A stretch of 63,916 nt of DNA from Sulfonitrofixus sp039714575 (GCA_039714575.1 JBDLJE010000004.1:1-63916), one strand, 5' to 3'; counted from the first letter of the stretch, positions 16,500 through 25,987 are shown. Numbers and translations: made by a program. The notes: generated by a model from the letters alone, not told the origin.

Positions 16500-18671
16500 A
16501 TGTCAAAAATCATTTGGTCTAAAATTGACGAAGCTCCGGCTTTAGCAACGTATTCATTACTACCAATCGTAAACGCTTTCACGAAAGCAGCGGGCGTAGA
16601 AGTAGTTACTAGTGATATTTCACTAGCAGGTAGAGTTTTAGCTGCAATGGGTCTTGCAGAAGATGAACTTTCAAAACTAGGTAAAGTTGTTCTTCAAGAC
16701 GATGGAAACATCATCAAACTTCCAAACATCTCTGCTTCTGTCGGTCAGCTTAAAGACTGTATCGCTGAACTTCAAGGTCAAGGTTACGATATCCCTAACT
16801 ACCCTGAAAACCCGGCTGATGCAGCTGAAGAAGAGATTCAAGCAAAATATGGTGTATGTCTAGGGTCTGCTGTTAACCCGGTACTTCGTGAAGGTAACTC
16901 TGATCGTCGTGCTGCAGTAGCAGTTAAGAAATTTGCTCAAAAGAATCCACACAAATTACGTGCATTCCCAGAAAACCCTAAATCATATGTCGCACATATG
17001 GAAGGTAATGGAGATTTCTTCTCAAACGAAAAATCTGTAACTTTAGACAAAGATCAAAAAGTAACTATCGCACTTAACGGTAAAGAGTTAACTTCTATTG
17101 ATTGTCTTGCTGCAGAAGTACTTGATGGTACGTTTATGTCAGTTGCTGCTCTTAAAGCGTTTTACAAAAAAACAATTGAAGATGCAAAAGCAAATGATGT
17201 TTTATGGTCTTTACACCTAAAAGCAACAATGATGAAAATCTCTGACCCTATTATGTTTGGTCACGGTTTTGTTGCATTCTTTGAAGAGGTATTTGCTAAG
17301 CATGCAGCTACTTTCGCTGAGTTGAATGTTAACCCTAACATGGGTATGAGTGACTTAGAAAAGAAAATTGCTGGTCACGCTAAAGAAGCTGAAATTAAAG
17401 CTGATTTCCTAGCGGCACTTGAAACTGACTCTCCTAAATTAGCTATGGTTGATTCTGACAAAGGTACAACTAACTTTAACGCTTCAAATGATGTAATTAT
17501 CGATGCTTCTATGCCGGTAGTTGTACGTGAAGGTGGTAAGCAGTGGGATAGAACTGGTGCTGCAGTAGAGTGTGTTGCTGTTATTCCTGATTCAACTTAC
17601 GGTATGTTCCATGCTGAGATGGTAGCTGATTGTGTTAAGAATGGTCAGTACGATGTTTCAACTATGGGTACTATGCAAAATATCGGTCTTATGGCTCAAA
17701 AAGCTGAAGAGTACGGTTCTCACCCAACAACTTTCGAACTAGCTGAAGCTGGTACAGTAACTGTAACTGGTGCTGATGGTTGTCTTATGAGCTTTGAGTG
17801 TGAAGCGGGCGACATCTGGAGACTAGCTCGTACTAAAGATATCCCAATTCGTGACTGGGTAAGACTTACAGTTGAGAGAACTCGTTTAGAGGGCATCCCA
17901 GCAGTATTCTGGTTAGATGAAAACCGTGCTCACGATGCAGAATTACTTAAAAAAGTAAATGCATACTTAAAAGACCATGACACATCTGGCTTAGATATTC
18001 AGTTTATGAAAGTTACTGATGCTACACGTTTTACTAACGCTCGTGTACGTGAAGGTAAAAATACTATCGCTGTAACTGGTAACGTTCTTCGTGACCACCT
18101 TACTGACATGTACCCGATCTTGGAGCTTGGAACATCAGCTAAGATGCTTTCAATCGTTCCATTGATCGCTGGTGGTGGATTGTATGAGACTGGTGCTGGT
18201 GGATCTGCGCCTAAGCACGTTGACCAATTCTTGGCTGAGGGTCACCTTCGTTGGGATTCTCTAGGTGAGTTCCTGGCACTTGCTGAGTCTCTACGTTTCC
18301 TAGGTAACAAACACTCAGATGCAAAACTATCAGCATTAACTGCTGCCTTAGATGTTGCTAATGATGGTTACCTTGATAACAACAAAGAGCCTTCACGTAA
18401 ATGTGGTGAGCCGGATAACAAAGCTTCTCACTTCTTCGTAGCTCAATTCTGGGCTAAAGCACTTGCAGAGAGTGACAACGCTGAGTTAGCTGCTAAGTTT
18501 GCTCCGGTAGCTAAAGAGCTTACTGAGAAAGAAGACACTATTATGTCTGAGCTTTTAGCTGTTGAAGGTAAAGCGCAAGATGTTGGTGGTTACTTCCATC
18601 CAGATGACGCTAAAGCTGAAAAAGCGATGCGTCCATCTGCAACACTTAACGCAATCATCGACGCTATATAA
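16500..18671 (+). CDS. icd: isocitrate dehydrogenase (NADP+), monomeric type
   Basis: Interconverts isocitrate and 2-oxoglutarate plus CO2 with NADP(H). In a reductive cycle it works as a carboxylase next to OGOR. The 723 residues are the length of the monomeric IDH-II class, quite unlike the ~400-residue dimeric enzyme. Family blocks include MSKIIWSKIDEAPALATYSL at the start, NPVLREGNSDRRAA, LHLKATMMKISDPIMFGH, and the late GGLYETGAGGSAPKHV. It is first in an 11-gene run of TCA genes. Codon choice is strongly biased as in acnB and oor, consistent with high expression. Confidence 0.97.
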   Translation: MSKIIWSKIDEAPALATYSLLPIVNAFTKAAGVEVVTSDISLAGRVLAAMGLAEDELSKLGKVVLQDDGNIIKLPNISASVGQLKDCIAELQGQGYDIPNYPENPADAAEEEIQAKYGVCLGSAVNPVLREGNSDRRAAVAVKKFAQKNPHKLRAFPENPKSYVAHMEGNGDFFSNEKSVTLDKDQKVTIALNGKELTSIDCLAAEVLDGTFMSVAALKAFYKKTIEDAKANDVLWSLHLKATMMKISDPIMFGHGFVAFFEEVFAKHAATFAELNVNPNMGMSDLEKKIAGHAKEAEIKADFLAALETDSPKLAMVDSDKGTTNFNASNDVIIDASMPVVVREGGKQWDRTGAAVECVAVIPDSTYGMFHAEMVADCVKNGQYDVSTMGTMQNIGLMAQKAEEYGSHPTTFELAEAGTVTVTGADGCLMSFECEAGDIWRLARTKDIPIRDWVRLTVERTRLEGIPAVFWLDENRAHDAELLKKVNAYLKDHDTSGLDIQFMKVTDATRFTNARVREGKNTIAVTGNVLRDHLTDMYPILELGTSAKMLSIVPLIAGGGLYETGAGGSAPKHVDQFLAEGHLRWDSLGEFLALAESLRFLGNKHSDAKLSALTAALDVANDGYLDNNKEPSRKCGEPDNKASHFFVAQFWAKALAESDNAELAAKFAPVAKELTEKEDTIMSELLAVEGKAQDVGGYFHPDDAKAEKAMRPSATLNAIIDAI

Positions 18672-18685
18672 TCATATAGTTTCGT

Positions 18686-18707
18686 ACCTCTGGCTTCTGC
18701 CGGAGGT
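18686..18707 (+). terminator. stem-loop after icd
   Basis: A 9-bp stem, ACCTCTGGC with GCCGGAGGT (one T-G pair), closed by a TTCT loop, 15 bases after the icd stop. No U-tract follows, so it may protect the mRNA 3' end or attenuate rather than terminate fully. Confidence 0.5.
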
Positions 18708-18735
18708 CAAAAAGTACTACATTAGTAACTTTTTG

Positions 18736-18762
18736 TTTTTAGCTCAAATTTTGAGCTAAAAA
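18736..18762 (+). terminator. 27-bp palindrome, possible bidirectional terminator or attenuator
   Basis: Perfect 13-bp arms TTTTTAGCTCAAA and TTTGAGCTAAAAA around one central base. The run of A after the stem makes it look like a terminator on the reverse strand and a weak one forward. It lies between icd and the first mdh, where no new promoter is evident, so it probably tunes how much transcript continues. Confidence 0.5.
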
Positions 18763-18787
18763 TCAAGAGTTAACTCAAAGGACGTGA

Positions 18788-19747
18788 ATGGCGAGCAAAG
18801 TAACGGTTATTGGAACGGGTAATTTTGGATCTACGGTAGCATTTATTTTGGCAATGCGCGGTTCGTGTCATGAAGTTGTTCTTAGAGGTAGAAATATCGA
18901 TATAGCCAGAGGTAAAGCGCTTGACATGTCACAAGCGGCAAATGCTGCAAGAGAGCACACTGTTGTAAGAGCAGCTGAAAGCCCGGAAGATATGGAAGGC
19001 AGTGCGATCGTCGTTATCACTGCAGGGGCTCCTAGAACTCCGGGTATGAGTAGAGACGACCTTCTTGCTAAAAATGCAGAGATCGTTAAAAACTATGCGT
19101 TAGAGATCAAAGAATACGCTCCGGACGCTATCGTAGTTGTCGTCAGTAACCCTCTTGATGTTATGACCTATGTTGCAGCAAAATACACGGGCTTTCCAAG
19201 AGCAAGAATCATTGGTATGGCTGGTATTTTAGACGCGGCAAGAATGGCACACTTCATCTATGAAAAACTAGGGTATGGTGCCGGTCAGATCAGAGCGACA
19301 GTCATGGGCGGTCACGGTGACACCATGGTACCGCTTCCTAAGTTTACAACCGTTGCCGGTGTCCCTATCGAAGACCTGCTTGACTCTGAAGAGATCGGTG
19401 AACTCGTACAAAAAACACGAGACGGCGGTGCGCAGATCGTAAACCTGCTTGGCGACGGGTCAGCATATTATGCACCGGCGAAATCGACGGCAGTTATCGT
19501 CGATGCTATTTTAAAAGACACCAACCAGATCCACTCTTGTGCTGTTATGCTAGAGGGTGAATATGGCTACAAAAGTATTGTCAGCGGTGTTCCGGTAATG
19601 ATCGGTGCTAACGGTGCTGAACAGATCATTGAGATGACACTGAAAACACTCCAAAAGACTAGATTTAAGAACTCAGTCGCTTCGGTCCAAGAGATGGTTG
19701 ATTCTCTCTATGAAAACGGATTCTTTGATGATTTGGAGAAAAAATAA
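18788..19747 (+). CDS. mdh: malate dehydrogenase (first copy)
   Basis: NAD-dependent malate/oxaloacetate interconversion. The 319 residues have the LDH-like MDH fold: nucleotide motif VIGTGNFGS, substrate loop GAPRTPGMSRDD (Arg rather than Gln at the discriminating position, so MDH not LDH), VVSNPLDVMTY, and the catalytic His in MGGHGDTMVPLP. It overlaps the next gene, a second MDH-like protein, by one base (TAATG). Start has GGACG upstream. This copy has all features expected of the main TCA enzyme. Confidence 0.93.
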   Translation: MASKVTVIGTGNFGSTVAFILAMRGSCHEVVLRGRNIDIARGKALDMSQAANAAREHTVVRAAESPEDMEGSAIVVITAGAPRTPGMSRDDLLAKNAEIVKNYALEIKEYAPDAIVVVVSNPLDVMTYVAAKYTGFPRARIIGMAGILDAARMAHFIYEKLGYGAGQIRATVMGGHGDTMVPLPKFTTVAGVPIEDLLDSEEIGELVQKTRDGGAQIVNLLGDGSAYYAPAKSTAVIVDAILKDTNQIHSCAVMLEGEYGYKSIVSGVPVMIGANGAEQIIEMTLKTLQKTRFKNSVASVQEMVDSLYENGFFDDLEKK

Positions 19748-20697
19748 TGGCAGGTAGAAAAGTAGGGATCGTTGGAGCGGGGGCAGTAGGTGCTACTGCT
19801 GCTTATACATTGACGATGATGGGTACCTGTCACGAGATCGTTCTTTTTGACATCGCACCCGGTGTCGCAAAAGGTAAAGCCATCGACATGGCACAAGCCT
19901 CTTACTACTCGCCGCAAGGCACGATCGTCAGTGCCGCTGAAACGGCTAGTGACATCAAAGATTGCGACATCGTCGTTATTACTGCCGGTGTACCTAGAAA
20001 AGGGGACATGACAAGAGCTGACCTTCTGATGATCAATGCCAAGATCATGAAAGATGTTGTTAGCAACATTAAAGAGAACTCTCCTGACGCTATTATCATC
20101 TGTGTTTCAAACCCTTTGGATGTAATGACCTATGTCGTCAAGCAGATCACAGGTTGGGACAGCCGTAGGATCGTAGGACTAGCAGGTGCCTTGGATGGTT
20201 CACGTATGGCATATCAGATCCAAAAACTGACAGGCTACAGTGCCAGCCAGACAGGCAGTCTGGTTATCGGTGATCATGGTGAAAACATGATCCCGCTTCC
20301 TCAAAAAGTTGCCATTGGCGATATCCCGCTTACTGAACTTATCTCTAAAAGCGACATGGACGGCATTATAGACAGAACTAAAAACGGTGGAGCAGAGATC
20401 GTCAAGCACCTAGGCACATCGGGTTACTATGGTCCGGGACGCGCCATCGCGCATATGGTAGAGGCGATCTTGAACGACAACAAAGCCATCGTCTCATCTT
20501 CTGTCATCTTAAACGGCGAGTACGGTTATAAAGATGTATCTGTCGGTGTTCCTGTCGTTTTAGGAGCTAACGGTGTTGAGAAGATCATTGAGATTGAGTT
20601 GGATGCAGCAACAAAAGAGAAGTTTGCTCTCTCTGTCAGCTCTATAAAAGATGGTATTAACATACTAAAAGAAAACAATTTTTTTGAGGAGAACTAG
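19747..20697 (+). CDS. second malate dehydrogenase-like protein, tandem paralogue
   Basis: 316 residues of the same LDH/MDH family as its neighbour but clearly diverged. The nucleotide motif is VGIVGAGAVGATAAY. The substrate loop is GVPRKGDMTRAD (still Arg at the discriminating position), and the catalytic His is in IGDHGENMIPLP rather than GGHGDTMVP. The HGEN form resembles that of some archaeal and Campylobacterota MDHs. Substrate is therefore probably malate, but a related 2-hydroxyacid cannot be excluded. It is translationally coupled to the first mdh and followed 3 bases later by fumC. Confidence 0.88.
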   Translation: MAGRKVGIVGAGAVGATAAYTLTMMGTCHEIVLFDIAPGVAKGKAIDMAQASYYSPQGTIVSAAETASDIKDCDIVVITAGVPRKGDMTRADLLMINAKIMKDVVSNIKENSPDAIIICVSNPLDVMTYVVKQITGWDSRRIVGLAGALDGSRMAYQIQKLTGYSASQTGSLVIGDHGENMIPLPQKVAIGDIPLTELISKSDMDGIIDRTKNGGAEIVKHLGTSGYYGPGRAIAHMVEAILNDNKAIVSSSVILNGEYGYKDVSVGVPVVLGANGVEKIIEIELDAATKEKFALSVSSIKDGINILKENNFFEEN

Positions 20698-20700
20698 AAT

Positions 20701-22092
20701 ATGGCGACACGTATAGAAAAAGACACAATGGGAGAGATGGAAGTTCCCGCAGATGCTTATTGGGCAGCGCAGACACAACGTTCTATCCAAAACTTTGCTA
20801 TTGGCGAAGAGACAATGCCGTACGAGATCACGCGTGCATTCTCTTTTCTTAAAAAGTCAGTAGCCCTTGTCAACAAAGACCTCGGAAAACTAGATGCTGA
20901 AAAAGCTGATGCTATCGCAGCAGCAGCTGATGATATGCTTGCCGGAAAACTTGACGGCAACTACCCTCTGGTCGTGTGGCAGACAGGTTCAGGTACACAG
21001 TCGAACATGAACAACAATGAGGTTCTTGCCAACCGTGCTACTGAGATCCTTGGCGGCGACTTCCGCAAAGAGAAACTTGTTCACCCTAATGATGATGTAA
21101 ACAAGTCTCAGTCTTCAAACGACACCTATCCGACGGCACTTCACGTAGCTTCTGTTATCGCAGTTGAGACAAGACTTCTTCCAGCTATCAAGAAACTTCG
21201 TGATACTTTGGCAAACAAGTCAGCTAAGTTCGAATCAGTTGTCAAGATCGGTAGAACGCACCTTCAAGATGCTACTCCGATCACACTCGGTCAAGAGATC
21301 AGCGGTTGGGTTGAGATGCTTGATAAATGTGAAAAGATGGCTGTTCAGTCACTAGAGCCTGTCCGTGAACTTGCTCTTGGCGGAACTGCTGTCGGTACAG
21401 GTCTTAATGCTCACCCGGAGCTTGGCAAACGTGTTGCCGACAAATTGACAGAACTTACAGGTCATAGCTTCATCACAGCACCAAACAAGTTCCATTCACT
21501 GACTTCTCATGACGCACTTGTCTATTCTCACGGTGCTCTTAAAGCACTTGCTGCTGACATGATGAAGATCGCTAATGATGTTCGTTGGTTGGCATCTGGC
21601 CCGCGTTGTGGTCTTGGTGAGATCGAGATCCCTGCCAATGAGCCGGGTTCATCGATTATGCCGGGTAAGGTCAATCCGACTCAGGCAGAAGCCGTGACTA
21701 TGGTGACATGTCAGGTCTTCGGAAATGACGTTGCTATCTCTATGGGTGCATCACAGGGTAACTTTGAACTTAATGTTTATAAGCCAGTTATCGCGCTTAA
21801 CTATCTCCAATCAGTTCGTCTGCTTGCTGACTCGATCACATCATTCAATGATCACTGTGCAGTCGGTATTGAGCCGGTTGCAGACAAGATCGATCACTTT
21901 TTACACGATTCATTGATGTTAGTCACGGCATTGAACCCGTATGTAGGTTATGATAATGCAGCAAAGATCGCTAAGACGGCGCATGCAAACAATTCAACCC
22001 TGAAAGAGACAGCTGTTGAGCTTGGTCTTTTGAGTGCTGAAGAGTTTGACAAGTATGTAGTTCCAGAGGACATGATCGCGCCTAAGGCGTAG
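20701..22092 (+). CDS. fumC: fumarate hydratase class II
   Basis: Iron-independent fumarase interconverting fumarate and malate. 463 residues with the superfamily signature GSSIMPGKVNPTQAE near residue 318, WQTGSGTQSNMNNNEV, IGRTHLQDATPITLGQE, and QSSNDTYPTALH. GAGGAG lies before the start. It sits directly after the MDH pair, so the oxaloacetate-malate-fumarate segment is encoded together. Campylobacterota often also carry the Fe-S class I fumarase, which is not seen in this window. Confidence 0.97.
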   Translation: MATRIEKDTMGEMEVPADAYWAAQTQRSIQNFAIGEETMPYEITRAFSFLKKSVALVNKDLGKLDAEKADAIAAAADDMLAGKLDGNYPLVVWQTGSGTQSNMNNNEVLANRATEILGGDFRKEKLVHPNDDVNKSQSSNDTYPTALHVASVIAVETRLLPAIKKLRDTLANKSAKFESVVKIGRTHLQDATPITLGQEISGWVEMLDKCEKMAVQSLEPVRELALGGTAVGTGLNAHPELGKRVADKLTELTGHSFITAPNKFHSLTSHDALVYSHGALKALAADMMKIANDVRWLASGPRCGLGEIEIPANEPGSSIMPGKVNPTQAEAVTMVTCQVFGNDVAISMGASQGNFELNVYKPVIALNYLQSVRLLADSITSFNDHCAVGIEPVADKIDHFLHDSLMLVTALNPYVGYDNAAKIAKTAHANNSTLKETAVELGLLSAEEFDKYVVPEDMIAPKA

Positions 22093-22124
22093 TCAGTCAA
22101 TCCATTTTAAATCAAGGAGAGTAA

Positions 22125-23297
22125 ATGAATATTCACGAATATCAGGCAAAGCAGATTTTTGCCAAGTATGACGTACCTACACCAAAAGGTATTATGGTTG
22201 AAAGCGTTAAAGATGCAGTTAAAGCTGCTGAAGAGTTAGGCGGTCCGGTATGGGTTGTCAAAGCTCAGATTCATGCAGGTGGTCGCGGTCTTGGCGGTGG
22301 TGTTAAGCTTGCCAAGACTCTTGATGAAGTAGAGACGTTGGCTAACGAGATCCTTGGTATGACCTTGGTAACACACCAAACAACTGCCGAGGGTAAATTG
22401 GTTCAAAAACTTTACATCGAAGATGGTGCTGACATTAAAGATGAGTTGTATCTTTCTGTTGTGCTTGACAGAAAAGCAGAAATGCCTCTTATCATGGCAT
22501 CCACTGAAGGTGGTATGGACATTGAGACTGTTGCGGAAGAGACACCTGACAAGATCGTTACAGTACCGGTTGACCCAGCTGTAGGCTTTCAGGGTTTCCA
22601 CGGTCGTCAATTGGCATTTGGTCTAGGTCTTACAGACAAAGATGAGCAGAAGAACATTATCTCTTTTGCACAAAAACTTTTCAAGCTTTACATGGAAAAT
22701 GATGCTGAGATGATCGAGATCAATCCACTTGTTAAGACTGGAAAGGGCGAGTTCATTGCACTAGACGGTAAAATGGGCTTTGACAACTCTGCTCTTGGAC
22801 GTCAGCCGGAGATCGCAGCTATGCGTGACCTTACAGAAGAGGATGCAGATGAGATCGAAGCATCTCACTATGGTCTATCGTATGTAGCACTAGACGGTGA
22901 GATCGGTTGTATGGTAAATGGTGCCGGTCTTGCGATGGGTACGATGGATACGATCAACCACATGGGCGGTACACCGGCTAACTTCCTCGACGTTGGCGGT
23001 TCTGCTAATGCCGAGACAGTTGCTAAAGGTTTTGAGATCATTCTTAAAAACCCTAAAGTAAAAGCGATCTTCGTAAACATCTTTGGTGGTATCGTTCGTT
23101 GTGACCGTATTGCTAACGGTATTATTGAAGCAACTAAGATCACTGATGTTAACGTGCCGGTTATCGTTCGTCTTGATGGAACAAATGCTCCGGAAGCAGC
23201 TGTGATTCTTAAAAATGCAAACATCTCTAACCTAATCGTTGGAAATGATCTAGGTGACGGTGCTGCAAAAGCAGTAGCGGCAGCGAAAGGAAACTAA
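22125..23297 (+). CDS. sucC: succinyl-CoA synthetase beta subunit
   Basis: ADP-forming beta chain with ATP-grasp domain; interconverts succinate and succinyl-CoA, with nucleotide hydrolysis or synthesis. 390 residues with MNIHEYQAKQIFAKY, VVKAQIHAGGRGLGGGVK, EINPLVKTGKGEFIALD and the GGIVRCDRIANGI loop near the C-terminus. A strong AAGGAGAG precedes the start. It pairs with sucD 4 bases downstream. Confidence 0.97.
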   Translation: MNIHEYQAKQIFAKYDVPTPKGIMVESVKDAVKAAEELGGPVWVVKAQIHAGGRGLGGGVKLAKTLDEVETLANEILGMTLVTHQTTAEGKLVQKLYIEDGADIKDELYLSVVLDRKAEMPLIMASTEGGMDIETVAEETPDKIVTVPVDPAVGFQGFHGRQLAFGLGLTDKDEQKNIISFAQKLFKLYMENDAEMIEINPLVKTGKGEFIALDGKMGFDNSALGRQPEIAAMRDLTEEDADEIEASHYGLSYVALDGEIGCMVNGAGLAMGTMDTINHMGGTPANFLDVGGSANAETVAKGFEIILKNPKVKAIFVNIFGGIVRCDRIANGIIEATKITDVNVPVIVRLDGTNAPEAAVILKNANISNLIVGNDLGDGAAKAVAAAKGN

Positions 23298-23301
23298 TTA
23301 G

Positions 23302-24177
23302 ATGTCAATTTTAATAAACAAAGATACAAAAGTAATCGTTCAAGGTTTCACCGGTAAAGAGGGAACGTTTCATGCTGAGCAGTGTTTAGCGTACGGAACA
23401 AAAATCGTTGGTGGTGTTACACCGAACAAAGGCGGTCAAGAGCATCTTGGTCAGCCAGTGTTTAACACTGTTGCTGATGCAGTCAATACAACGGGTGCCA
23501 CGGTTTCTATGATTTTTGTTCCACCTGCATTTGTCGGTGACGCAGTGATGGAAGCGGCAGAAGCGGGTATCGAACTTGCCGTAATTATTACTGAAGGTGC
23601 TCCGGTCAAAGATATGCAGATGGCAAAAGCACACGCTACCAAGCACGGTATGAAAACACTTGGGCCAAACTGTCCTGGTATCATCACGGCAGAAGAGTGT
23701 AAGATCGGTATCATGCCGGGTATGATCTTCAAAAAAGGTAACGTTGGTCTTATCTCAAAGTCTGGAACACTGACGTACGAAGGTACGAACCAGGTTGTTC
23801 AAGAAGGCTACGGTATTACGACTGCAGTCGGTATTGGTGGAGACCCGATCATCGGTCTTTCATACAACCAACTTCTGCCAATGTTCGAAGCAGATCCGGA
23901 AACGGAATGTATCGTTATGATCGGTGAGATCGGTGGAGACCTTGAGATCCAAGCGGCTAAACTGATCAAAGAGCAGATCACTAAACCGGTTGTTGCGTTT
24001 ATTGCAGGTCAAACTGCACCTAAAGGCAAGACAATGGGTCACGCCGGCGCGATCGTTTCTGGTTCTGCCGGTACAGCCGCTGAAAAGATGGCTGCTCTCG
24101 AAGCTGCAGGTGTAACGGTTGTTGTGTCTCCAGCGGAGATCGGTGCAGCGGTTACTAAGGCGATGGCTAAGAAGTAA
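23302..24177 (+). CDS. sucD: succinyl-CoA synthetase alpha subunit
   Basis: CoA-binding alpha chain of the heterodimeric or tetrameric enzyme. 291 residues with VQGFTGKEGTFHAEQ, the phospho-His region GHAGAIVSG with the active-site His, and TLGPNCPGI. It feeds succinyl-CoA to or from the 2-oxoglutarate oxidoreductase encoded just downstream. The stop codon overlaps the ATG of a small HMA-domain protein by one base. Confidence 0.97.
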   Translation: MSILINKDTKVIVQGFTGKEGTFHAEQCLAYGTKIVGGVTPNKGGQEHLGQPVFNTVADAVNTTGATVSMIFVPPAFVGDAVMEAAEAGIELAVIITEGAPVKDMQMAKAHATKHGMKTLGPNCPGIITAEECKIGIMPGMIFKKGNVGLISKSGTLTYEGTNQVVQEGYGITTAVGIGGDPIIGLSYNQLLPMFEADPETECIVMIGEIGGDLEIQAAKLIKEQITKPVVAFIAGQTAPKGKTMGHAGAIVSGSAGTAAEKMAALEAAGVTVVVSPAEIGAAVTKAMAKK

Positions 24178-24476
24178 TGCTGGAGACAGTAGAGGTAGCC
24201 AATGTTCGTTGCGGCGGTTGTGCGGCAACGATAACTAAAACGTTAGAAGAGAAAGGTTTTACACAAGTGAGTGTAGATCTCGAGTGTGAGCCTCGTAAAG
24301 TAACAGTATATGTCACTGACGAAGCGCAATCAGCACACTTCAAAACGATTTTAAGAAAACTAGGTTATCCTCTATTTGATGAGAAGACTAGCGTTTTCGA
24401 CTCTGCAAGCCTCAAAGCGAAAAGCTTTGTCTCGTGTTCAGTCGGAAAGTTTTCGGTAAATAATTCTACGAAATAA
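24177..24476 (+). CDS. small heavy-metal-associated (HMA) domain protein
   Basis: 99 residues. The first ~65 form an HMA fold with the metal-binding loop NVRCGGCAATI in place of the usual GMTCxxC. Predicted alternation of strand and helix follows (VDLECEPRKVTVYV). The C-terminal ~30 residues are low in features apart from one Cys. It is translationally coupled to sucD and followed by oorD. HMA proteins carry copper or other soft metals; a role in protecting or maturing the Fe-S oxidoreductase next door is only a guess from position. Confidence 0.75.
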   Translation: MLETVEVANVRCGGCAATITKTLEEKGFTQVSVDLECEPRKVTVYVTDEAQSAHFKTILRKLGYPLFDEKTSVFDSASLKAKSFVSCSVGKFSVNNSTK

Positions 24477-24502
24477 TTCGTAATTTTAAATTAGGAGAAA
24501 AA

Positions 24503-24853
24503 ATGGCAGCAAGTCCAATGGTAAACCCAGGCGATCAGCGTGTATGGGTAAATACAGATAACTGTAAAGCGTGTGATATTTGTGTATCAGTATGTCCTTC
24601 AGGTGTACTTGGTATGAAATATGAGTCAACATCAACTTTGGGTGCAATGATCTCTATTGATCATCCTGAAGCTTGTATCGGATGTAATGAGTGTGAGCTT
24701 ACATGTCCAGATTTTGCTATTTTTGTAGCAGACAAGCAAGAGTTAAAAGCAGCAGGTATTAGCTTTGCTAAACTTACTGATGAGGCAAAAGAGCGCCAAG
24801 CGGCAATCATCGCAAATAATTATATGTCACTTAGTGAACAAGGAGTTAAGTAA
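24503..24853 (+). CDS. oorD: 2-oxoglutarate:acceptor oxidoreductase delta subunit (ferredoxin-like)
   Basis: 116 residues with two [4Fe-4S] motifs, CKACDICVSVCPSG and CIGCNECELTCPD. It is the electron-carrying small subunit of OGOR. TTAGGAGAAAAA before the ATG is an excellent ribosome site. Order D-A-B-C is the one known from Helicobacter and Campylobacter. The stop overlaps the oorA start. Confidence 0.96.
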   Translation: MAASPMVNPGDQRVWVNTDNCKACDICVSVCPSGVLGMKYESTSTLGAMISIDHPEACIGCNECELTCPDFAIFVADKQELKAAGISFAKLTDEAKERQAAIIANNYMSLSEQGVK

Positions 24854-25986
24854 TGGAGATGAGAGAAGTAATATCTACTGGTAATGAACTAGCTGCTTTA
24901 GCTGGTGTTGATGCCGGTTGTAGATTTTTTGGTGGTTACCCGTTAACTCCATCAAGTGAAGTTATGCATGAGATCTCTGACCTTTTACCAAAGGTTGGCG
25001 GTAGTGCTATTCAGATGGAAGATGAAATTGGAGCTATCTGTGCAGTAATCGGTGCAGGTATGGCAGGTGTTAGAACTATGACTGGTACTTCTGGACCGGG
25101 AATGAGTCTTAAAGCCGAAAACTTGGGTCTTGCACAGATGGCTGAAGTTCCTTTAGTCTGTGTAAACGTTATGCGTGGTGGTCCATCAACTGGTCTTCCA
25201 ACACGTGTATCTCAAGGGGATATCCTTCAGTCTAAGAACCCGTCTCATGGTGATTACAAGTCAATCACTTTATGTGCCGGTTCACTAGCTGAATGTTATA
25301 CTGAAACGGTAAGAGCGTTCAACCTTGCTGACAGATTCATGCAGCCAGTTATCGTTTTACTAGATGAGACTATCGGTCACATGCACGGTAAAGCTGACAT
25401 CCCAACTGCTGAAGAAGTTAAGAAAGGAATCGTACCTCGTAAAACTTTTGATGGTCCTGCTGAAGAGTATTTTCCATATGAATGTGGTCCAACTGAGCCA
25501 GCAACGCTTAACCCGATGTTTACAGGTTATAGATACCACTTTACAGGTCTTCACCATGATAGAAATGGTTTCCCAACTGAAGAGATTGAGACATGTCGTA
25601 AACTTATTCAACGTCTAGAAGACAAAGTTGCTATGCACGAAGATGAAGTTGAGTCTTTTGAAGAGTTCATGATGGATGACGCAGAGGTTATGATCGTTGC
25701 TTACGGTTCTGTCTCTCTTGCAGCAAAAGAGTCTATTCGTCACCTACGTGCTGAAGGGATCAAAGCCGGTCTTTTCCGTCCAATTACAATTTGGCCTTCA
25801 CCAGCTAAACACATGAAAAAGCACACAGACAAAATCGAGAAAGTTCTAGTAGTAGAGCTTAACATCGGTCAGTTCCACTCTGAAGTGCAGCGTGCAACTT
25901 CAAGATTAGACATCGAAGGTCTATTCAAAGTTAATGGTAGAGCAATTTCTCCACATGAGATTGTAACTAAAGTAAAGGAGTTATAG
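24853..25986 (+). CDS. oorA: 2-oxoglutarate:acceptor oxidoreductase alpha subunit
   Basis: 377 residues of the pyruvate/2-oxoacid ferredoxin oxidoreductase alpha family. Visible blocks are GCRFFGGYPLTPSSEVMHE, the substrate-binding TGTSGPGMSLKAENLG, and VNVMRGGPSTGLPTRVSQGD. With OorB, C and D it converts 2-oxoglutarate to succinyl-CoA plus CO2, or fixes CO2 in reverse with reduced ferredoxin. Translationally coupled to oorD. Confidence 0.96.
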   Translation: MEMREVISTGNELAALAGVDAGCRFFGGYPLTPSSEVMHEISDLLPKVGGSAIQMEDEIGAICAVIGAGMAGVRTMTGTSGPGMSLKAENLGLAQMAEVPLVCVNVMRGGPSTGLPTRVSQGDILQSKNPSHGDYKSITLCAGSLAECYTETVRAFNLADRFMQPVIVLLDETIGHMHGKADIPTAEEVKKGIVPRKTFDGPAEEYFPYECGPTEPATLNPMFTGYRYHFTGLHHDRNGFPTEEIETCRKLIQRLEDKVAMHEDEVESFEEFMMDDAEVMIVAYGSVSLAAKESIRHLRAEGIKAGLFRPITIWPSPAKHMKKHTDKIEKVLVVELNIGQFHSEVQRATSRLDIEGLFKVNGRAISPHEIVTKVKEL

Positions 25987-25987
25987 A

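Noticed and set aside
19747..20697. Second MDH as lactate dehydrogenase
   Set aside because: Arg, not Gln, at the substrate-discriminating position of the PRKGDMTR loop argues for malate.
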